Shown piece by piece: positions 14,785 through 23,982 of a DNA stretch of 64,000 bases (positions within the stretch are counted from its first letter, which is position 1; the number at the start of each line of letters is the position of its first letter). A program made the translations under genes and the position numbers. Location of the stretch: NCBI RefSeq assembly GCF_016219575.1, contig NZ_JACRMG010000023.1, forward strand, positions 124,001 through 188,000, read 5' to 3'. The notes under the pieces are model-generated. The model did not search any database and was not told the DNA's origin. It was given only the letters and a program-made list of their open reading frames with translations. The stretch comes from Bradyrhizobium sp. (GTDB lineage: Bacteria > Pseudomonadota > Alphaproteobacteria > Rhizobiales > Xanthobacteraceae).

Positions 14785-16947
14785 TCAACCCGCCGCCTTC
14801 GCCTCCTTGCGGCGGGCATGCAGGATGAACTCGGTGTAGCCGTTCGGCTGCTCGCGGCCCTTGAAGACGAGATCGCAGGCGGCCTTGAAGGCGACGCCGT
14901 CGAAGGTTGGCGCCATCGGCTTGTAGAGGGGATCGCCGGCATTCTGCTTGTCGACCACGGCGGCCATGCGCTTCAGCGATTCCATGACCTGGTCTTTGGT
15001 GATGACACCCTGGTGCAGCCAGTTCGCCAGATGCTGGCTGGAGATGCGCAGGGTAGCGCGGTCTTCCATCAGTCCGACGTCATGGATGTCGGGCACCTTG
15101 GAGCAGCCGACGCCCTGATCGATCCAGCGCACGACATAGCCCAGAATACCTTGGCAGTTGTTGTCGATCTCCTGCTTGACGTCATCGGGCGCCCAGTTCG
15201 ACTGCGACACCGGAATGGTGAGGATGTCGGAGAGTTTTGCGCGCGGTCCGCCCTTGGCAAGCTCCTGCTGGCGCGCCGCGACATTGACCTGGTGATAATG
15301 CAGCGCATGCAGCGTGGCGGCGGTCGGCGAGGGCACCCACGCCGTGGTGGCGCCGGCCTGCGGATGGCCGATCTTTTGAGCGAGCATGTCCGCCATCTTG
15401 TCGGGCGCCGCCCACATGCCCTTGCCGATCTGGGCGTGGCCGGGCAGGCCGTCGATAAGTCCGTTGTCGACGTTCCAGTCCTCATAGGACTTGATCCAGG
15501 GCTGCGCCTTCATGTCGTTCTTGCGGATCATCGGACCCGCTTCCATGGAGGTGTGGATCTCGTCGCCGGTGCGGTCGAGGAAGCCGGTGTTGATGAAGCA
15601 GATGCGCCTGGACGCATTCTGGATGCAGGCCTTGAGGTTGACCGTGGTGCGGCGCTCCTCGTCCATGATGCCGACCTTCATGGTGTCCGCCGGCAGCGAC
15701 AGCATCTTCTCGACTTCGCCGAACAGCTCGCAGGTGAGCGCCACTTCATCCGGGCCGTGCATCTTCGGCTTGACGATATAGACCGAGCCCTTGCGGCTGT
15801 TCCTGACCCTGGAGTTGCCCTTGAGGTCATGGATGGCGAGCAGGCCGGCGACGGCGGCGTCGAGAATGCCTTCCGGAATCTCCTCTCCTTTCTCGTTGAG
15901 CACGGCGTCGGTGTACATGTGATGGCCGACATTGCGCATCAGCAGCAGGCTGCGGCCGTGCAGCTTCAGCTCGCCGCCGTCGGGCGCCTTGTAGACGCGG
16001 TCGGCATTGAGCGAGCGCGTCATGGTCTTGCCGCCCTTCTCGAAGTCGGCGGCGAGCGTGCCGTTCATCAGGCCGAGCGTGTTGCGATAGACCAGCACCT
16101 TGTCCTCGGCGTCGACGGCCGCGACGCTGTCTTCCATGTCGAGGATGGTCGAGACCGCCGATTCCATGATCATGTCGGCGACGCCGGCCGGATCGTCCTT
16201 GCCGATCGGATGGTTGCGGTCGATCCTGATCTCGACATGCATGCCGTTGTTGACGAGCAGCACGACCGAGGGAGCTTCGGGATTGCCCTGATAGCCCGCG
16301 AACTGCGCCGGCGCCTTCAGCGCGGTGGCGTTGCCGCTCTTGAGCTTGGCCGAGAGCTGGCCCGCGATGACGCTGTAGGCGGTGACGTCGCTGTGGCTGC
16401 CGGTGGCGAGCGGCGCGGCGGCATCGAGGAACGACTTGGCCTTGGCGATCACCTTGTCGCCGCGCGCCTTGTTGTAACCCTTGCCGGACTCGCTCGGGTC
16501 ATGCGGGATCGCGTCGGTGCCGTAGAAGGCGTCGTAGAGCGAGCCCCAGCGCGCGTTCGCCGCGTTCAGCGCATAGCGCGCATTGGTGAGGGGCACGACC
16601 AGCTGCGGGCCGCAGATCTTGCCGATCTCGTCGTCGACATCGGCGGTCTCGACTTTTTTCGTCGCGGGCTCGGGCAGGAGATAGCCGATCTCCTTCAGGA
16701 ATGCGGTATAGGCATTGATGTCGACCGGCTTGCCCTTGTTGGCGCGGTGCCAGGCGTCGATCTTGTCCTGCAGCGTGTCGCGGAACTTCAGGAGCTCGGC
16801 GTTCTTCGGCGCCAGCTTCCTGATGATGGCGGCAAGCCCCGCCCAGAACGCGTCGGGCGAAATCTCGGTTTTGGGGGCCGCCTCCGCAGCGATGAAATCG
16901 AACAGGACAGGGGCGATCTTCAATCCGTGGGCATCGACACGTTTCAT
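14785..16947 (-). CDS. glcB: malate synthase G
   Basis: A 720-residue cytosolic enzyme that condenses glyoxylate and acetyl-CoA to malate, part of the glyoxylate cycle and glycolate use. Length and motifs fit the monomeric G isoform: N-N-G-M-H-V-E-I-R-I-D-R near residue 260, the M-E-D-S-V-A-A-V-D-A-E-D-K segment, a conserved acidic active site around G-P-D-E-V-A-L, and the C-terminal Q-N-A-G-D-P-L-Y-K-P-M-A-P. ATG 16947 opens M-K-R-V-D-A-H-G-L-K, the expected N-terminus. An upstream in-frame start would add 28 residues from non-conserved sequence. A perfect inverted repeat lies 34-56 bases upstream. Confidence 0.97.
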   Translation of the reverse strand: MKRVDAHGLKIAPVLFDFIAAEAAPKTEISPDAFWAGLAAIIRKLAPKNAELLKFRDTLQDKIDAWHRANKGKPVDINAYTAFLKEIGYLLPEPATKKVETADVDDEIGKICGPQLVVPLTNARYALNAANARWGSLYDAFYGTDAIPHDPSESGKGYNKARGDKVIAKAKSFLDAAAPLATGSHSDVTAYSVIAGQLSAKLKSGNATALKAPAQFAGYQGNPEAPSVVLLVNNGMHVEIRIDRNHPIGKDDPAGVADMIMESAVSTILDMEDSVAAVDAEDKVLVYRNTLGLMNGTLAADFEKGGKTMTRSLNADRVYKAPDGGELKLHGRSLLLMRNVGHHMYTDAVLNEKGEEIPEGILDAAVAGLLAIHDLKGNSRVRNSRKGSVYIVKPKMHGPDEVALTCELFGEVEKMLSLPADTMKVGIMDEERRTTVNLKACIQNASRRICFINTGFLDRTGDEIHTSMEAGPMIRKNDMKAQPWIKSYEDWNVDNGLIDGLPGHAQIGKGMWAAPDKMADMLAQKIGHPQAGATTAWVPSPTAATLHALHYHQVNVAARQQELAKGGPRAKLSDILTIPVSQSNWAPDDVKQEIDNNCQGILGYVVRWIDQGVGCSKVPDIHDVGLMEDRATLRISSQHLANWLHQGVITKDQVMESLKRMAAVVDKQNAGDPLYKPMAPTFDGVAFKAACDLVFKGREQPNGYTEFILHARRKEAKAAG

Positions 16948-16980
16948 GATGGGCTTTCTCGGCAGAAATGGCGTTTTGTG

Positions 16981-17003
16981 GCTGTTTTCGGGGAGAAAAC
17001 AGC
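16981..17003. promoter_or_regulatory. perfect dyad upstream of glcB (possible operator)
   Basis: GCTGTTTTC, five bases (GGGGA), GAAAACAGC: nine paired bases without mismatch, 34-56 bases before the glcB ATG. It could be an operator or a leader hairpin. No T-run follows on the glcB strand, so it is not an obvious terminator. Confidence 0.5.
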
Positions 17004-17115
17004 AAAAAGCGCGCCAAAGGGCGGCGTTCAAGGCGCCCTTTTAGCCACAAGCCGGGAGGATGAGAAGGCCCCCAAAAGCCGTAAAATGACCCCTCTCAAG
17101 ACCTTTGGGGATACC

Positions 17116-19032
17116 TCAGATATTGGCAGCGAGGTCGGTCAGTTCGTCGAACAGGATGCCGGTCCTGGCCAGCATCCGCTCGATCTCCTCGGTCGCCTCC
17201 ACCACCGAGCGCGCCGAGGTGTCGAGCACGAGGTCGGCCCCGGTCGGCGGCTGATAGTCGTTGCCGATGCCGGTGAAGGACTTCAGGCTGCCGGCGCGCG
17301 CCTTGGCGTAGTGCCCCTTGGGATCGCGGCTCTCGCAGATTTCGGCCGGCGTCGAGACATAAACCTCGCGGAACGCGCTGTCGGCAATGCGGCGGGCGGC
17401 GTCGCGATCGTCCCTGGCGGGCGAGACCGCGGCGACGATGGCGATATGGCCGTTGCGCGCAAGATGCGTCGCGACTTCGGCGAGGCGGCGGATGTTTTCG
17501 CTGCGGTCCTGCGGCGAAAAGCCGAGATCGCCGTTGAGGCCGGCACGCAGCGTGTCGCCGTCGAGCAGGATGGGCGAGCCGCCATTGTTGAACAGGCGAC
17601 GCTCCAGCGCGCGGGCAAGCGTCGACTTGCCGGCGCCAGGCAGGCCGGTCAGCCACACCACCGCGCCGTTGTGATGATAACGCGCCGAGCGCTCGTCGGG
17701 GCGCAGCGCCGATTCCACCGGCACGATGTCGATCGGGGCGGCGCGCTGTCCGGCATCGACCGACAGCACGAGACCGCCGCCGGCAATGCGGCCGTTGACC
17801 TCGATCACGAGGCGGCCGGTGCGCGGGTTGTCGCCGTGCGGATCGGCCGCGATCGGCTGCGCCAGCGAGATGTCGATCTCGCCGACATGGTTGCGTGCGA
17901 TCGACTTGCCTTCCTCGTTCGAGAGCGCGCCGGGATCGATCGCCTTTTCGATCGCGACCACGTTGGCGCGGGCCTCGCGGGTGCCGAGGCGGACCAGGAT
18001 GGAATCGCCCTTGGCCAGCGGCTTGTCGTGCAGCCAGAAGATACGCGCACGGATGCGGCGGGTGTCGCGCGGGCTCGCGCCCGCATGCGCGATGATGTCG
18101 CCGCGCTCGACAAAGAGCTCGCGGTCCAGCGTGATGCCGACGGAACGGCCCGCGCCCTGGCGGCCCTCGACCGGCGTGAACGGCCAGCTCTCGACCGAGC
18201 GGATTTTCGCGATCTTGCCCGCGGGCATGATGACAATTTCGTCGCCCGCGATCAGGCTGCCGGACTCGATGCGGCCGGCAACGATACGGCGATCGTCGAA
18301 CTTGTAGATCGCCTGCACCGGCAGGCGCAGCGGCAGCGCTTCAAGCGCACGGGCCGGCTCCAGCGCATCCAGCGCCTCGACCACGGTCGGCCCCTTGTAC
18401 CAGGCGATATTTGGCGTGTGCGCGGCGACCCCGTCGCCGTCCCGCGCCGAGATCGGGATCACCGCCGACGGCGTGACGCCGAGGCCGGTGAGATGCGCGG
18501 TGATTTCCGCGGAAATTTCTTCGAAACGCGCTGCGCCGAAATCGACGCGGTCCATCTTGTTGACGACAACCGCCACCTGCCTGATGCCGAGCAGGTGCAG
18601 CAGATAGCCGTGCCGCCTTGTCTGGTCGCGCACGCCTTCCAGGGCGTCGATGATCAGCACCGCGCCGTCGGCCTGCGAGGCGCCGGTGATCATGTTGCGC
18701 AGGAATTCGGCGTGGCCGGGCGCGTCGATCAGCACGACGTCGCGCGAGCGGGTGCGAAAACGGATCTGCGTGGTGTCGATGGTGATGCCCTGGTCGCGCT
18801 CGGTCTGCAGCGCGTCGAGCAGGAACGACCATTCGAACGGCATGCCGCGCCGCGCGCTGACGGCCTTCAGCATTTCCAGCTTGCCCTCGGGCAGGCTGCC
18901 GGTCTCGTGCAGCAGGCGGCCGACCAGGGTGGACTTGCCGTGGTCGACATGGCCGACGATGACGATGCGGACCTGAGGGCGCGTCGTGCCGTTGGGCGTT
19001 GCCGACCGGGCGGGGGAGACGATCATGTTCAT
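17116..19032 (-). CDS. cysNC: bifunctional sulfate adenylyltransferase subunit 1 / APS kinase (CysN-CysC, NodQ-like)
   Basis: A 638-residue cytosolic fusion. Residues about 20-440 are the CysN GTPase that drives ATP sulfurylase with CysD (D-A-P-G-H; N-K-M-D). Residues about 455-630 are APS kinase CysC with a second P-loop G-L-P-G-A-G-K-S-T near 464 and D-G-D-T-L-R-A-G-L-N. Together with CysD it makes APS and then PAPS. The GTPase P-loop reads G-H-V-D-H-G-K-S-T (27-35), the elongation-factor form, instead of G-S-V-D-D-G-K-S-T as in E. coli CysN. ATG 19032 is chosen; GTG 19044 adds four residues. It lies 24 bases after cysD. Confidence 0.95.
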   Translation of the reverse strand: MNMIVSPARSATPNGTTRPQVRIVIVGHVDHGKSTLVGRLLHETGSLPEGKLEMLKAVSARRGMPFEWSFLLDALQTERDQGITIDTTQIRFRTRSRDVVLIDAPGHAEFLRNMITGASQADGAVLIIDALEGVRDQTRRHGYLLHLLGIRQVAVVVNKMDRVDFGAARFEEISAEITAHLTGLGVTPSAVIPISARDGDGVAAHTPNIAWYKGPTVVEALDALEPARALEALPLRLPVQAIYKFDDRRIVAGRIESGSLIAGDEIVIMPAGKIAKIRSVESWPFTPVEGRQGAGRSVGITLDRELFVERGDIIAHAGASPRDTRRIRARIFWLHDKPLAKGDSILVRLGTREARANVVAIEKAIDPGALSNEEGKSIARNHVGEIDISLAQPIAADPHGDNPRTGRLVIEVNGRIAGGGLVLSVDAGQRAAPIDIVPVESALRPDERSARYHHNGAVVWLTGLPGAGKSTLARALERRLFNNGGSPILLDGDTLRAGLNGDLGFSPQDRSENIRRLAEVATHLARNGHIAIVAAVSPARDDRDAARRIADSAFREVYVSTPAEICESRDPKGHYAKARAGSLKSFTGIGNDYQPPTGADLVLDTSARSVVEATEEIERMLARTGILFDELTDLAANI

Positions 19033-19056
19033 GGCGGCGCTCACGGGAAGGGTTCG

Positions 19057-19980
19057 TCAGAGATAGCCGGCGACGCGCAGGCGCTCGAAGGCGTCTTCGG
19101 TCTCATGGTCCAGCGCCCGGCCAGCACGCTCCGGCACCTTGGTGGCATCGAGCTCGGCGAGGATCTCGTCGATGTTGGATGCGGTCGAGGCGACGGGATT
19201 GGTGATGTCCTGATCGCCGAGCGAGCGATAGCGCTTGCCGTCCTTGGCGATGTAGAGCGGAATGATCGGGATGTTCTCGCGCTTGGTGTAGGCCCAGATG
19301 TCGGCCTCGGTCCAATGCAGGATCGGATGGATGCGCAGATGAGCGCCTTGCGGCGGCGAGGCGTTGAACTGATCCCAGAACTCCGGCGGCTGGTCGCGCA
19401 CGTCCCATTCGCCTTCGAGGCCGCGCGGCGAGAACACGCGCTCCTTGGCACGGGTTGCTTCCTCGTCGCGGCGGATGCCGGCGATCAGGCCGTCGAAGCC
19501 GTGCTTGGCGAGCGCGAGCTTCAACCCTTCGGTCTTGCGCGCGGCAGAGCGCGCGGCGGGCGGCAGGGTCGGATCGACCGCGTCGATCGGCGGGCAGGGC
19601 TCGATGCGCATATCGAGATCCCATTCCTTCGCGTAGCGGTCGCGGAAGGCGTACATCTCGGCGAACTTCTTGCCGGTGTCGACATGCATGGCCGGGAAGG
19701 GCACGCGGCCGAAGAAGGCCTTGCGCGCCAGCCAGATCATGACGTTGGAGTCCTTGCCCAGCGACCACAGCAGCGCGAGCTTCTTCAGGCGTGCAAAGGC
19801 CTCGCGCAGGATGTAGATGCTCTGGGCCTCGAGCTGGTCGAGGTGATCCATGGAAGGCGGGGCAATTTCCGGCAAGGAAGATGCTTGAATCAGCGGTGCC
19901 TGACGTAGCCGCGCTCTCGCGGATTCAGTGGTGAGAACATCCATCTCTTCGACCTCAGCCTGAGTAGGCGAAAATTCCAT
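19057..19980 (-). CDS. cysD: sulfate adenylyltransferase subunit 2
   Basis: A 307-residue PP-loop ATPase subunit of ATP sulfurylase that forms APS from sulfate and ATP with CysN. The pyrophosphate loop is S-L-G-K-D-S-N-V-M near residue 72. P-F-P-A-M-H-V-D-T-G-K-K-F and G-I-R-R-D-E-E-A-T-R-A-K-E-R are family signatures, and the C-terminus has L-R-V-A-G-Y-L. The N-terminus is about 25 residues longer than in E. coli; ATG at 19980 or, less likely, an internal Met. First gene of the cysD-cysNC operon, divergent from cysG across a spacer with an AT-rich dyad. Confidence 0.96.
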   Translation of the reverse strand: MEFSPTQAEVEEMDVLTTESARARLRQAPLIQASSLPEIAPPSMDHLDQLEAQSIYILREAFARLKKLALLWSLGKDSNVMIWLARKAFFGRVPFPAMHVDTGKKFAEMYAFRDRYAKEWDLDMRIEPCPPIDAVDPTLPPAARSAARKTEGLKLALAKHGFDGLIAGIRRDEEATRAKERVFSPRGLEGEWDVRDQPPEFWDQFNASPPQGAHLRIHPILHWTEADIWAYTKRENIPIIPLYIAKDGKRYRSLGDQDITNPVASTASNIDEILAELDATKVPERAGRALDHETEDAFERLRVAGYL

Positions 19981-20000
19981 CTGCAAGCCGCAATATAGAA

Positions 20001-20054
20001 GAAATAATTTTCTCTATTTCGGACTTGCGACACACTTAGAGAGAAAATAATTTC
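20001..20054. promoter_or_regulatory. AT-rich inverted repeat between cysD and cysG (candidate sulfur operator)
   Basis: Left arm GAAATAATTTTCTCTA at 20001-20016; right arm TAGAGAGAAAATAATTTC at 20037-20054, whose reverse complement differs from the left arm at only one of the first 14 bases. Each arm also contains an imperfect inner palindrome (GAAA-TAAT-TTTC). The AT-richness stands out sharply in this GC-rich sequence, and the element sits midway between two divergent sulfate assimilation operons. Confidence 0.6.
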
Positions 20055-20080
20055 AGTCAACCCCGGAATGGGAAAACTGC

Positions 20081-21505
20081 ATGCGCTACCTGCCTGTCTT
20101 CCTCGATCTGCAAAGCGGACCGGTCCTGCTGGTCGGCGCAGGGGATCTTGCGCGTGCGAAACTGAGCCTGCTGACGTCGGCCGGCGCGCGGGTGCGCTGG
20201 TATGCGACCGACGGCAATCATGATCTCGGCGGCATTGATGCCGCGCGCATCGAGATCGCCCAGGGCGATCCGCTCGCCGCCGACCTCGCGGGTGTGATCG
20301 CAATTCTCTGCGCCGGTGCGGGCGACATCGGTGTCGCCATGTCGGCGCGCGCGAAGGCGGCCGGGCTGCCCGTCAATGTGATGGACGACCTCGCGCATTC
20401 CACATTCATCTTTCCCGCCATCGTCGATCGCGGCGACGTCGTCGTGGCCGTCGGCACCGGCGGTGCTTCGCCCGTGGTGGCGCGCCGCGTGCGCGAGCGG
20501 ATCGAAACCGTGCTGCCGGCGCGCATCGGCGATCTCGCCGGTTTCATCGGCGCTTTCCGCAAGTCCATCAATGCGCGCATTCCTGAATTCGCGCTGCGCC
20601 GCCGCTTCTGGGAGCGCATTATCGACGGCCCGATCGGCGCGCTGGTGCTGGCGGGGCGAAAGGACGAGGCCGCGAAGGCGCTCGACGAAATCTCCGATCC
20701 GTCCGTTTTCGCCGGTGGCGAAGAGGGCAATGCAAGAGGCCATGTCACGCTGGTCGGCGCCGGCCCCGGCGATCCCGATCTGCTGACGGTGAAGGCGCTG
20801 CGCGCGCTGCAGGATGCCGATATCGTGTTCTATGACGAGCTGGTTTCGGCCGAAGTGCTCGACCGCGCCCGCCGCGATGCGGCACGCGTGCCGGTCGGCC
20901 GCCGCGTCGGCAAGCCCGGCATCGGGCAGGATGCGATCAACAAGCTCCTCGTCGAGGCGGCTCGCTCCGGCCAGCGCGCGGTGCGGCTGAAGGGCGGCGA
21001 TTCCTTCATCTTCGGCCGCGGCGGCGAGGAAGTGGACGTGCTGCGCAACGCAGGCGTGAGCTATTCCATCATCCCCGGCATCACGGCGGGCCTCGGTGCC
21101 GCCGCACAATTCGAGACGCCGCTCACCTATCGCCAGGAAGCGCTGCGCATCACCTTCCTCACCGCGCACAGGGCGGAAGATGCCGAGCATGTCGACTGGT
21201 CCGTGCTGACCGACAGGAAGATGACGGTCGTGGTCTATATGGGCATGACTGCGGCGCCGACGATCCGCGACGGCATGCTGGCCGCCGGCCGTTCACCGCG
21301 CACGCCGGTCGGCGTATTCGCGCGGGTGACGCGGCCGGACGCCAAGGCCGCGGTCGGCACGCTCGATCAGCTGCCCGAACTGGTGGCCCAAATCGATGGC
21401 GGTCCCGCCATCCTCATCATCGGCGACGTGGTCGCGCATTCCGCGCCATGGCGCAATTTCGAGCTCAATGAAGTGATCTCCAACCTGCTGGAAGCTGCCG
21501 AATGA
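20081..21505 (+). CDS. cysG: siroheme synthase (uroporphyrinogen methyltransferase / precorrin-2 dehydrogenase-ferrochelatase)
   Basis: A 474-residue trifunctional enzyme that makes siroheme, the cofactor of the sulfite reductase encoded two genes downstream. Residues about 1-210 form the CysG-B dehydrogenase/chelatase module (L-V-G-A-G-D-L-A-R-A-K; D-D-L-A-H-S-T-F-I-F-P-A-I). Residues about 220-465 form the SAM-dependent methyltransferase (V-G-A-G-P-G-D-P-D-L-L-T-V-K-A; R-L-K-G-G-D-S-F-I-F-G-R-G-G-E-E). First gene of a tight operon; its stop overlaps the DUF2849 start by four bases. Confidence 0.96.
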   Translation: MRYLPVFLDLQSGPVLLVGAGDLARAKLSLLTSAGARVRWYATDGNHDLGGIDAARIEIAQGDPLAADLAGVIAILCAGAGDIGVAMSARAKAAGLPVNVMDDLAHSTFIFPAIVDRGDVVVAVGTGGASPVVARRVRERIETVLPARIGDLAGFIGAFRKSINARIPEFALRRRFWERIIDGPIGALVLAGRKDEAAKALDEISDPSVFAGGEEGNARGHVTLVGAGPGDPDLLTVKALRALQDADIVFYDELVSAEVLDRARRDAARVPVGRRVGKPGIGQDAINKLLVEAARSGQRAVRLKGGDSFIFGRGGEEVDVLRNAGVSYSIIPGITAGLGAAAQFETPLTYRQEALRITFLTAHRAEDAEHVDWSVLTDRKMTVVVYMGMTAAPTIRDGMLAAGRSPRTPVGVFARVTRPDAKAAVGTLDQLPELVAQIDGGPAILIIGDVVAHSAPWRNFELNEVISNLLEAAE

Positions 21506-21816
21506 CCTCTCCGCTACAACAAAAAATCAAGATCACGGGTCCGTCGGTGGTGACCGCGAACCGCACCGCCGACGGCGTGGTGATCTGGCGCACCGGCTCA
21601 AAAGGCTGGTCCCTCGATCTTGCCGACGCCGCCATCGTCCGAACTGCGGACGACGCGCGTGCGCTGCTCGCCGAGGCCATCGAGGACGATCTCGGCGCGA
21701 TCGGCGCCTATATTGCCCCGGTTGAAGTCAGGGACGGCGGCAAGGTCCTGCCCGGTAACCTGCGCGAACGCATCCGCGTGAAGGGCCTCACCATCGAGAT
21801 GCCGGTTCCGGCGTAA
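21502..21816 (+). CDS. DUF2849 protein of the sulfite reductase operon
   Basis: 104 residues, soluble, no signal peptide. Conserved features are T-A-N-R-T-A-D-G-V-V-I-W-R near residue 20, W-S-L-D-L-A-D-A near 35, and G-A-Y-I-A-P-V-E near 68. DUF2849 proteins are repeatedly found between cysG and cysI in alphaproteobacteria but have no assigned role. The ATG overlaps the cysG stop (ATGA) and cysI starts 11 bases downstream, so expression is strictly coupled. An accessory function in sulfite reduction or siroheme transfer is an inference from position only. Confidence 0.85.
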   Translation: MTSPLQQKIKITGPSVVTANRTADGVVIWRTGSKGWSLDLADAAIVRTADDARALLAEAIEDDLGAIGAYIAPVEVRDGGKVLPGNLRERIRVKGLTIEMPVPA

Positions 21817-21827
21817 AGGTTTGATCC

Positions 21828-23483
21828 ATGTACGCATATGACGAACTCGACCGCACGCTGCTCAACGAGCGCGTCTCGGAATTCCGCGATCAGGTGAAGC
21901 GCCGCCTCTCCGGCGAGCTCACCGAGGACGAATTCAAGATCCTGCGCCTGCAGAACGGCGTGTACCTGCAGCTGCACGCCTACATGTTCCGCGTCGCCAT
22001 TCCCTATGGCACGCTGTCGTCGAAGCAGCTGCGGCAGCTCGCGCATGTCGCGCGCCGCTACGACCGCGGCTACGGCCATTTCACCACGCGCCAGAACATC
22101 CAGTACAACTGGATCAAGCTCTCCGAGTTGCCGGATGCGCTCGCCGATCTCGCCGAGGTCGGCATCCACGCCATGCAGACCTCGGGCAACAACACCCGTA
22201 ACGTTACCTCCGACCAGTGGGCCGGCGTCGCACCGGGCGAGGTCGACGATCCCCGCATCTGGTCGGAGCTGCTGCGCCAGTACACCACGCTGCATCCGGA
22301 ATTCTCGTTCCTGCCGCGCAAGTTCAAGATCGCGATCACCGCATCCGCCCACGACCGCGCCGCGATCAAGATCCACGACATCGGCCTTCGTCTCTACAAG
22401 AACGACGAGGGCGAGCTCGGTTTCGAGGTGCTGGTCGGCGGCGGGCTCGGCCGCACGCCGTTCATCGCCAAGACCATCAAGCAGTTCGTGCACCGCCGCG
22501 ACATCCTGAGCTATGTCGAGGCGATCATGCGCGTCTACAACCAGTACGGCCGCCGCGACAACATCTACAAGGCGCGCATCAAGATCCTGGTGCACGAGCT
22601 CGGTATCGACAAGTTCGCCAGGGAAGTCGACGAGGAGTGGCAGCACATCCGCGACAGCGCGCTCGCCGTCGAGGACGCCGCCATCGAGGAGATCCGCTCG
22701 CGCTTCACCTATCCGAAATACGAGAAGCTGCCGCATATGCCTGACGAGCTGAAGCAGGCGGCGCACGATCCGCTGTTCGAGCGCTGGCGGCGCAACTCGG
22801 TATTCACGCACAAGGCGCAGGGCTATTCCATCGTCACCATCTCGCTGAAGCCGATCGGCGCTCCTCCGGGAGATGCCACCGCCGAGCAGATGGATGCGCT
22901 CGCCGATATCGCGGACCGCTATTCCTTCGGCGAGATCCGCGTCGGCCACGAGCAGAACCTGGCGCTGCCGCATGTCGCCAAGCGCGATCTGCCGGCGCTG
23001 TGGAAGGCGCTGGACCGGATCGGCCTCGCCACGCCGAACGTGAACCTCGTCTCCGACATCATCGCCTGCCCGGGGCTGGATTACTGCTCGCTGGCGAACG
23101 CGCGCTCGATCCCGATCGCGCAGGAGCTGACCCGGCGCTTCGCCAACCACGATACCGCCAATCTGATCGGCCGGCTGCACATCAACATCTCCGGCTGCAT
23201 CAATGCCTGCGGCCATCACCATGTCGGCCATATCGGCATTCTCGGCGTCGAGAAGAACGGCGAGGAATTCTACCAGATCACCATCGGCGGCCGCGCCGAC
23301 GAGCAGGCCCAGATGGGCACGCTGATCGGCCCCGCGGTGCCCTATGGCGAAGTCGCCGACGTGGTCGAGGACATCGTCGAAGCCTATCTGGCGCTGCGCG
23401 ATTCGCAGGAAGAGCTTTTCGTCGACACGGTGAAGCGCCTCGGCGTCGAACCTTTCAAGGAGCGGGTCTATGCCACTCGTTAA
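21828..23483 (+). CDS. cysI: sulfite reductase, siroheme/4Fe-4S hemoprotein
   Basis: 551 residues of the nitrite/sulfite reductase family, reducing sulfite to sulfide in the cytoplasm. Two ferredoxin-like half domains plus two siroheme/FeS domains are visible (R-Y-D-R-G-Y-G-H-F-T-T-R-Q-N-I-Q near 75; G-G-G-L-G-R-T-P). The cluster ligands are C414 and C420 in C-P-G-L-D-Y-C, and C457 and C461 in S-G-C-I-N-A-C-G. No cysJ flavoprotein subunit is nearby, so the electron donor is probably ferredoxin or another protein. Nitrite as substrate cannot be excluded by motif, but the cys neighbourhood argues for sulfite. Confidence 0.93.
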   Translation: MYAYDELDRTLLNERVSEFRDQVKRRLSGELTEDEFKILRLQNGVYLQLHAYMFRVAIPYGTLSSKQLRQLAHVARRYDRGYGHFTTRQNIQYNWIKLSELPDALADLAEVGIHAMQTSGNNTRNVTSDQWAGVAPGEVDDPRIWSELLRQYTTLHPEFSFLPRKFKIAITASAHDRAAIKIHDIGLRLYKNDEGELGFEVLVGGGLGRTPFIAKTIKQFVHRRDILSYVEAIMRVYNQYGRRDNIYKARIKILVHELGIDKFAREVDEEWQHIRDSALAVEDAAIEEIRSRFTYPKYEKLPHMPDELKQAAHDPLFERWRRNSVFTHKAQGYSIVTISLKPIGAPPGDATAEQMDALADIADRYSFGEIRVGHEQNLALPHVAKRDLPALWKALDRIGLATPNVNLVSDIIACPGLDYCSLANARSIPIAQELTRRFANHDTANLIGRLHINISGCINACGHHHVGHIGILGVEKNGEEFYQITIGGRADEQAQMGTLIGPAVPYGEVADVVEDIVEAYLALRDSQEELFVDTVKRLGVEPFKERVYATR

Positions 23484-23982
23484 GAACGGCCACATCGCAA
23501 CCGACGTGTTCTTCCACGCCGCCGACGGCACCGAACTGCCGGGCGACGGCGCGGTGCTGGTCTCGGCCGCGCGCTTCCTCGAAGATCCCGAGGCGCTGCT
23601 GAAGCGCGGCAAGGTCGGCGTGATCTGGCCGAACAACCGCGATCTCGACGATCTCGTGCCTTATCTCGAGCGTCTCGCGCTGGTCGCGCTGGTATTCCCC
23701 TCGTTCCGCGACGGCCGCGCCTATACCCAGGCGCGCCTCTTGCGCGAACGCCATGGCTTTGAAGGCGAATTGCGCGCCACCGGCCAGGTGCTGCGCGACC
23801 AGTTCGTGTTCATGCTGCGCGCCGGCTTCGACGCTTTCGATGTCAGGAAGCAGGCCGACGCGGACGCGTTCGGCGAGGCGGCGCGGCGCTACACCGTATT
23901 CTATCAGCCGACCGGCGACGGGCATCTCTCGGCGCTGCACCGGCGCAACCAGCTGCGCCATTCGGAAAGTGCCAAGCCGTGA
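23470..23982 (+). CDS. DUF934 protein of the sulfite reductase operon
   Basis: 170 residues; starts inside the cysI 3' end (14-base overlap) and ends in a GTGA overlap with cysH. Family marks: G-V-I-W-P-N-N-R-D-L near residue 50, F-P-S-F-R-D-G-R-A-Y-T-Q-A-R-L-L-R-E-R near 77, G-E-L-R-A-T-G-Q-V-L-R-D-Q near 98. DUF934 is the constant partner of this type of sulfite reductase in proteobacteria and is often labelled oxidoreductase, but no cofactor motif is visible. A role in electron delivery or complex assembly is plausible and unproven. Confidence 0.88.
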   Translation: MPLVKNGHIATDVFFHAADGTELPGDGAVLVSAARFLEDPEALLKRGKVGVIWPNNRDLDDLVPYLERLALVALVFPSFRDGRAYTQARLLRERHGFEGELRATGQVLRDQFVFMLRAGFDAFDVRKQADADAFGEAARRYTVFYQPTGDGHLSALHRRNQLRHSESAKP

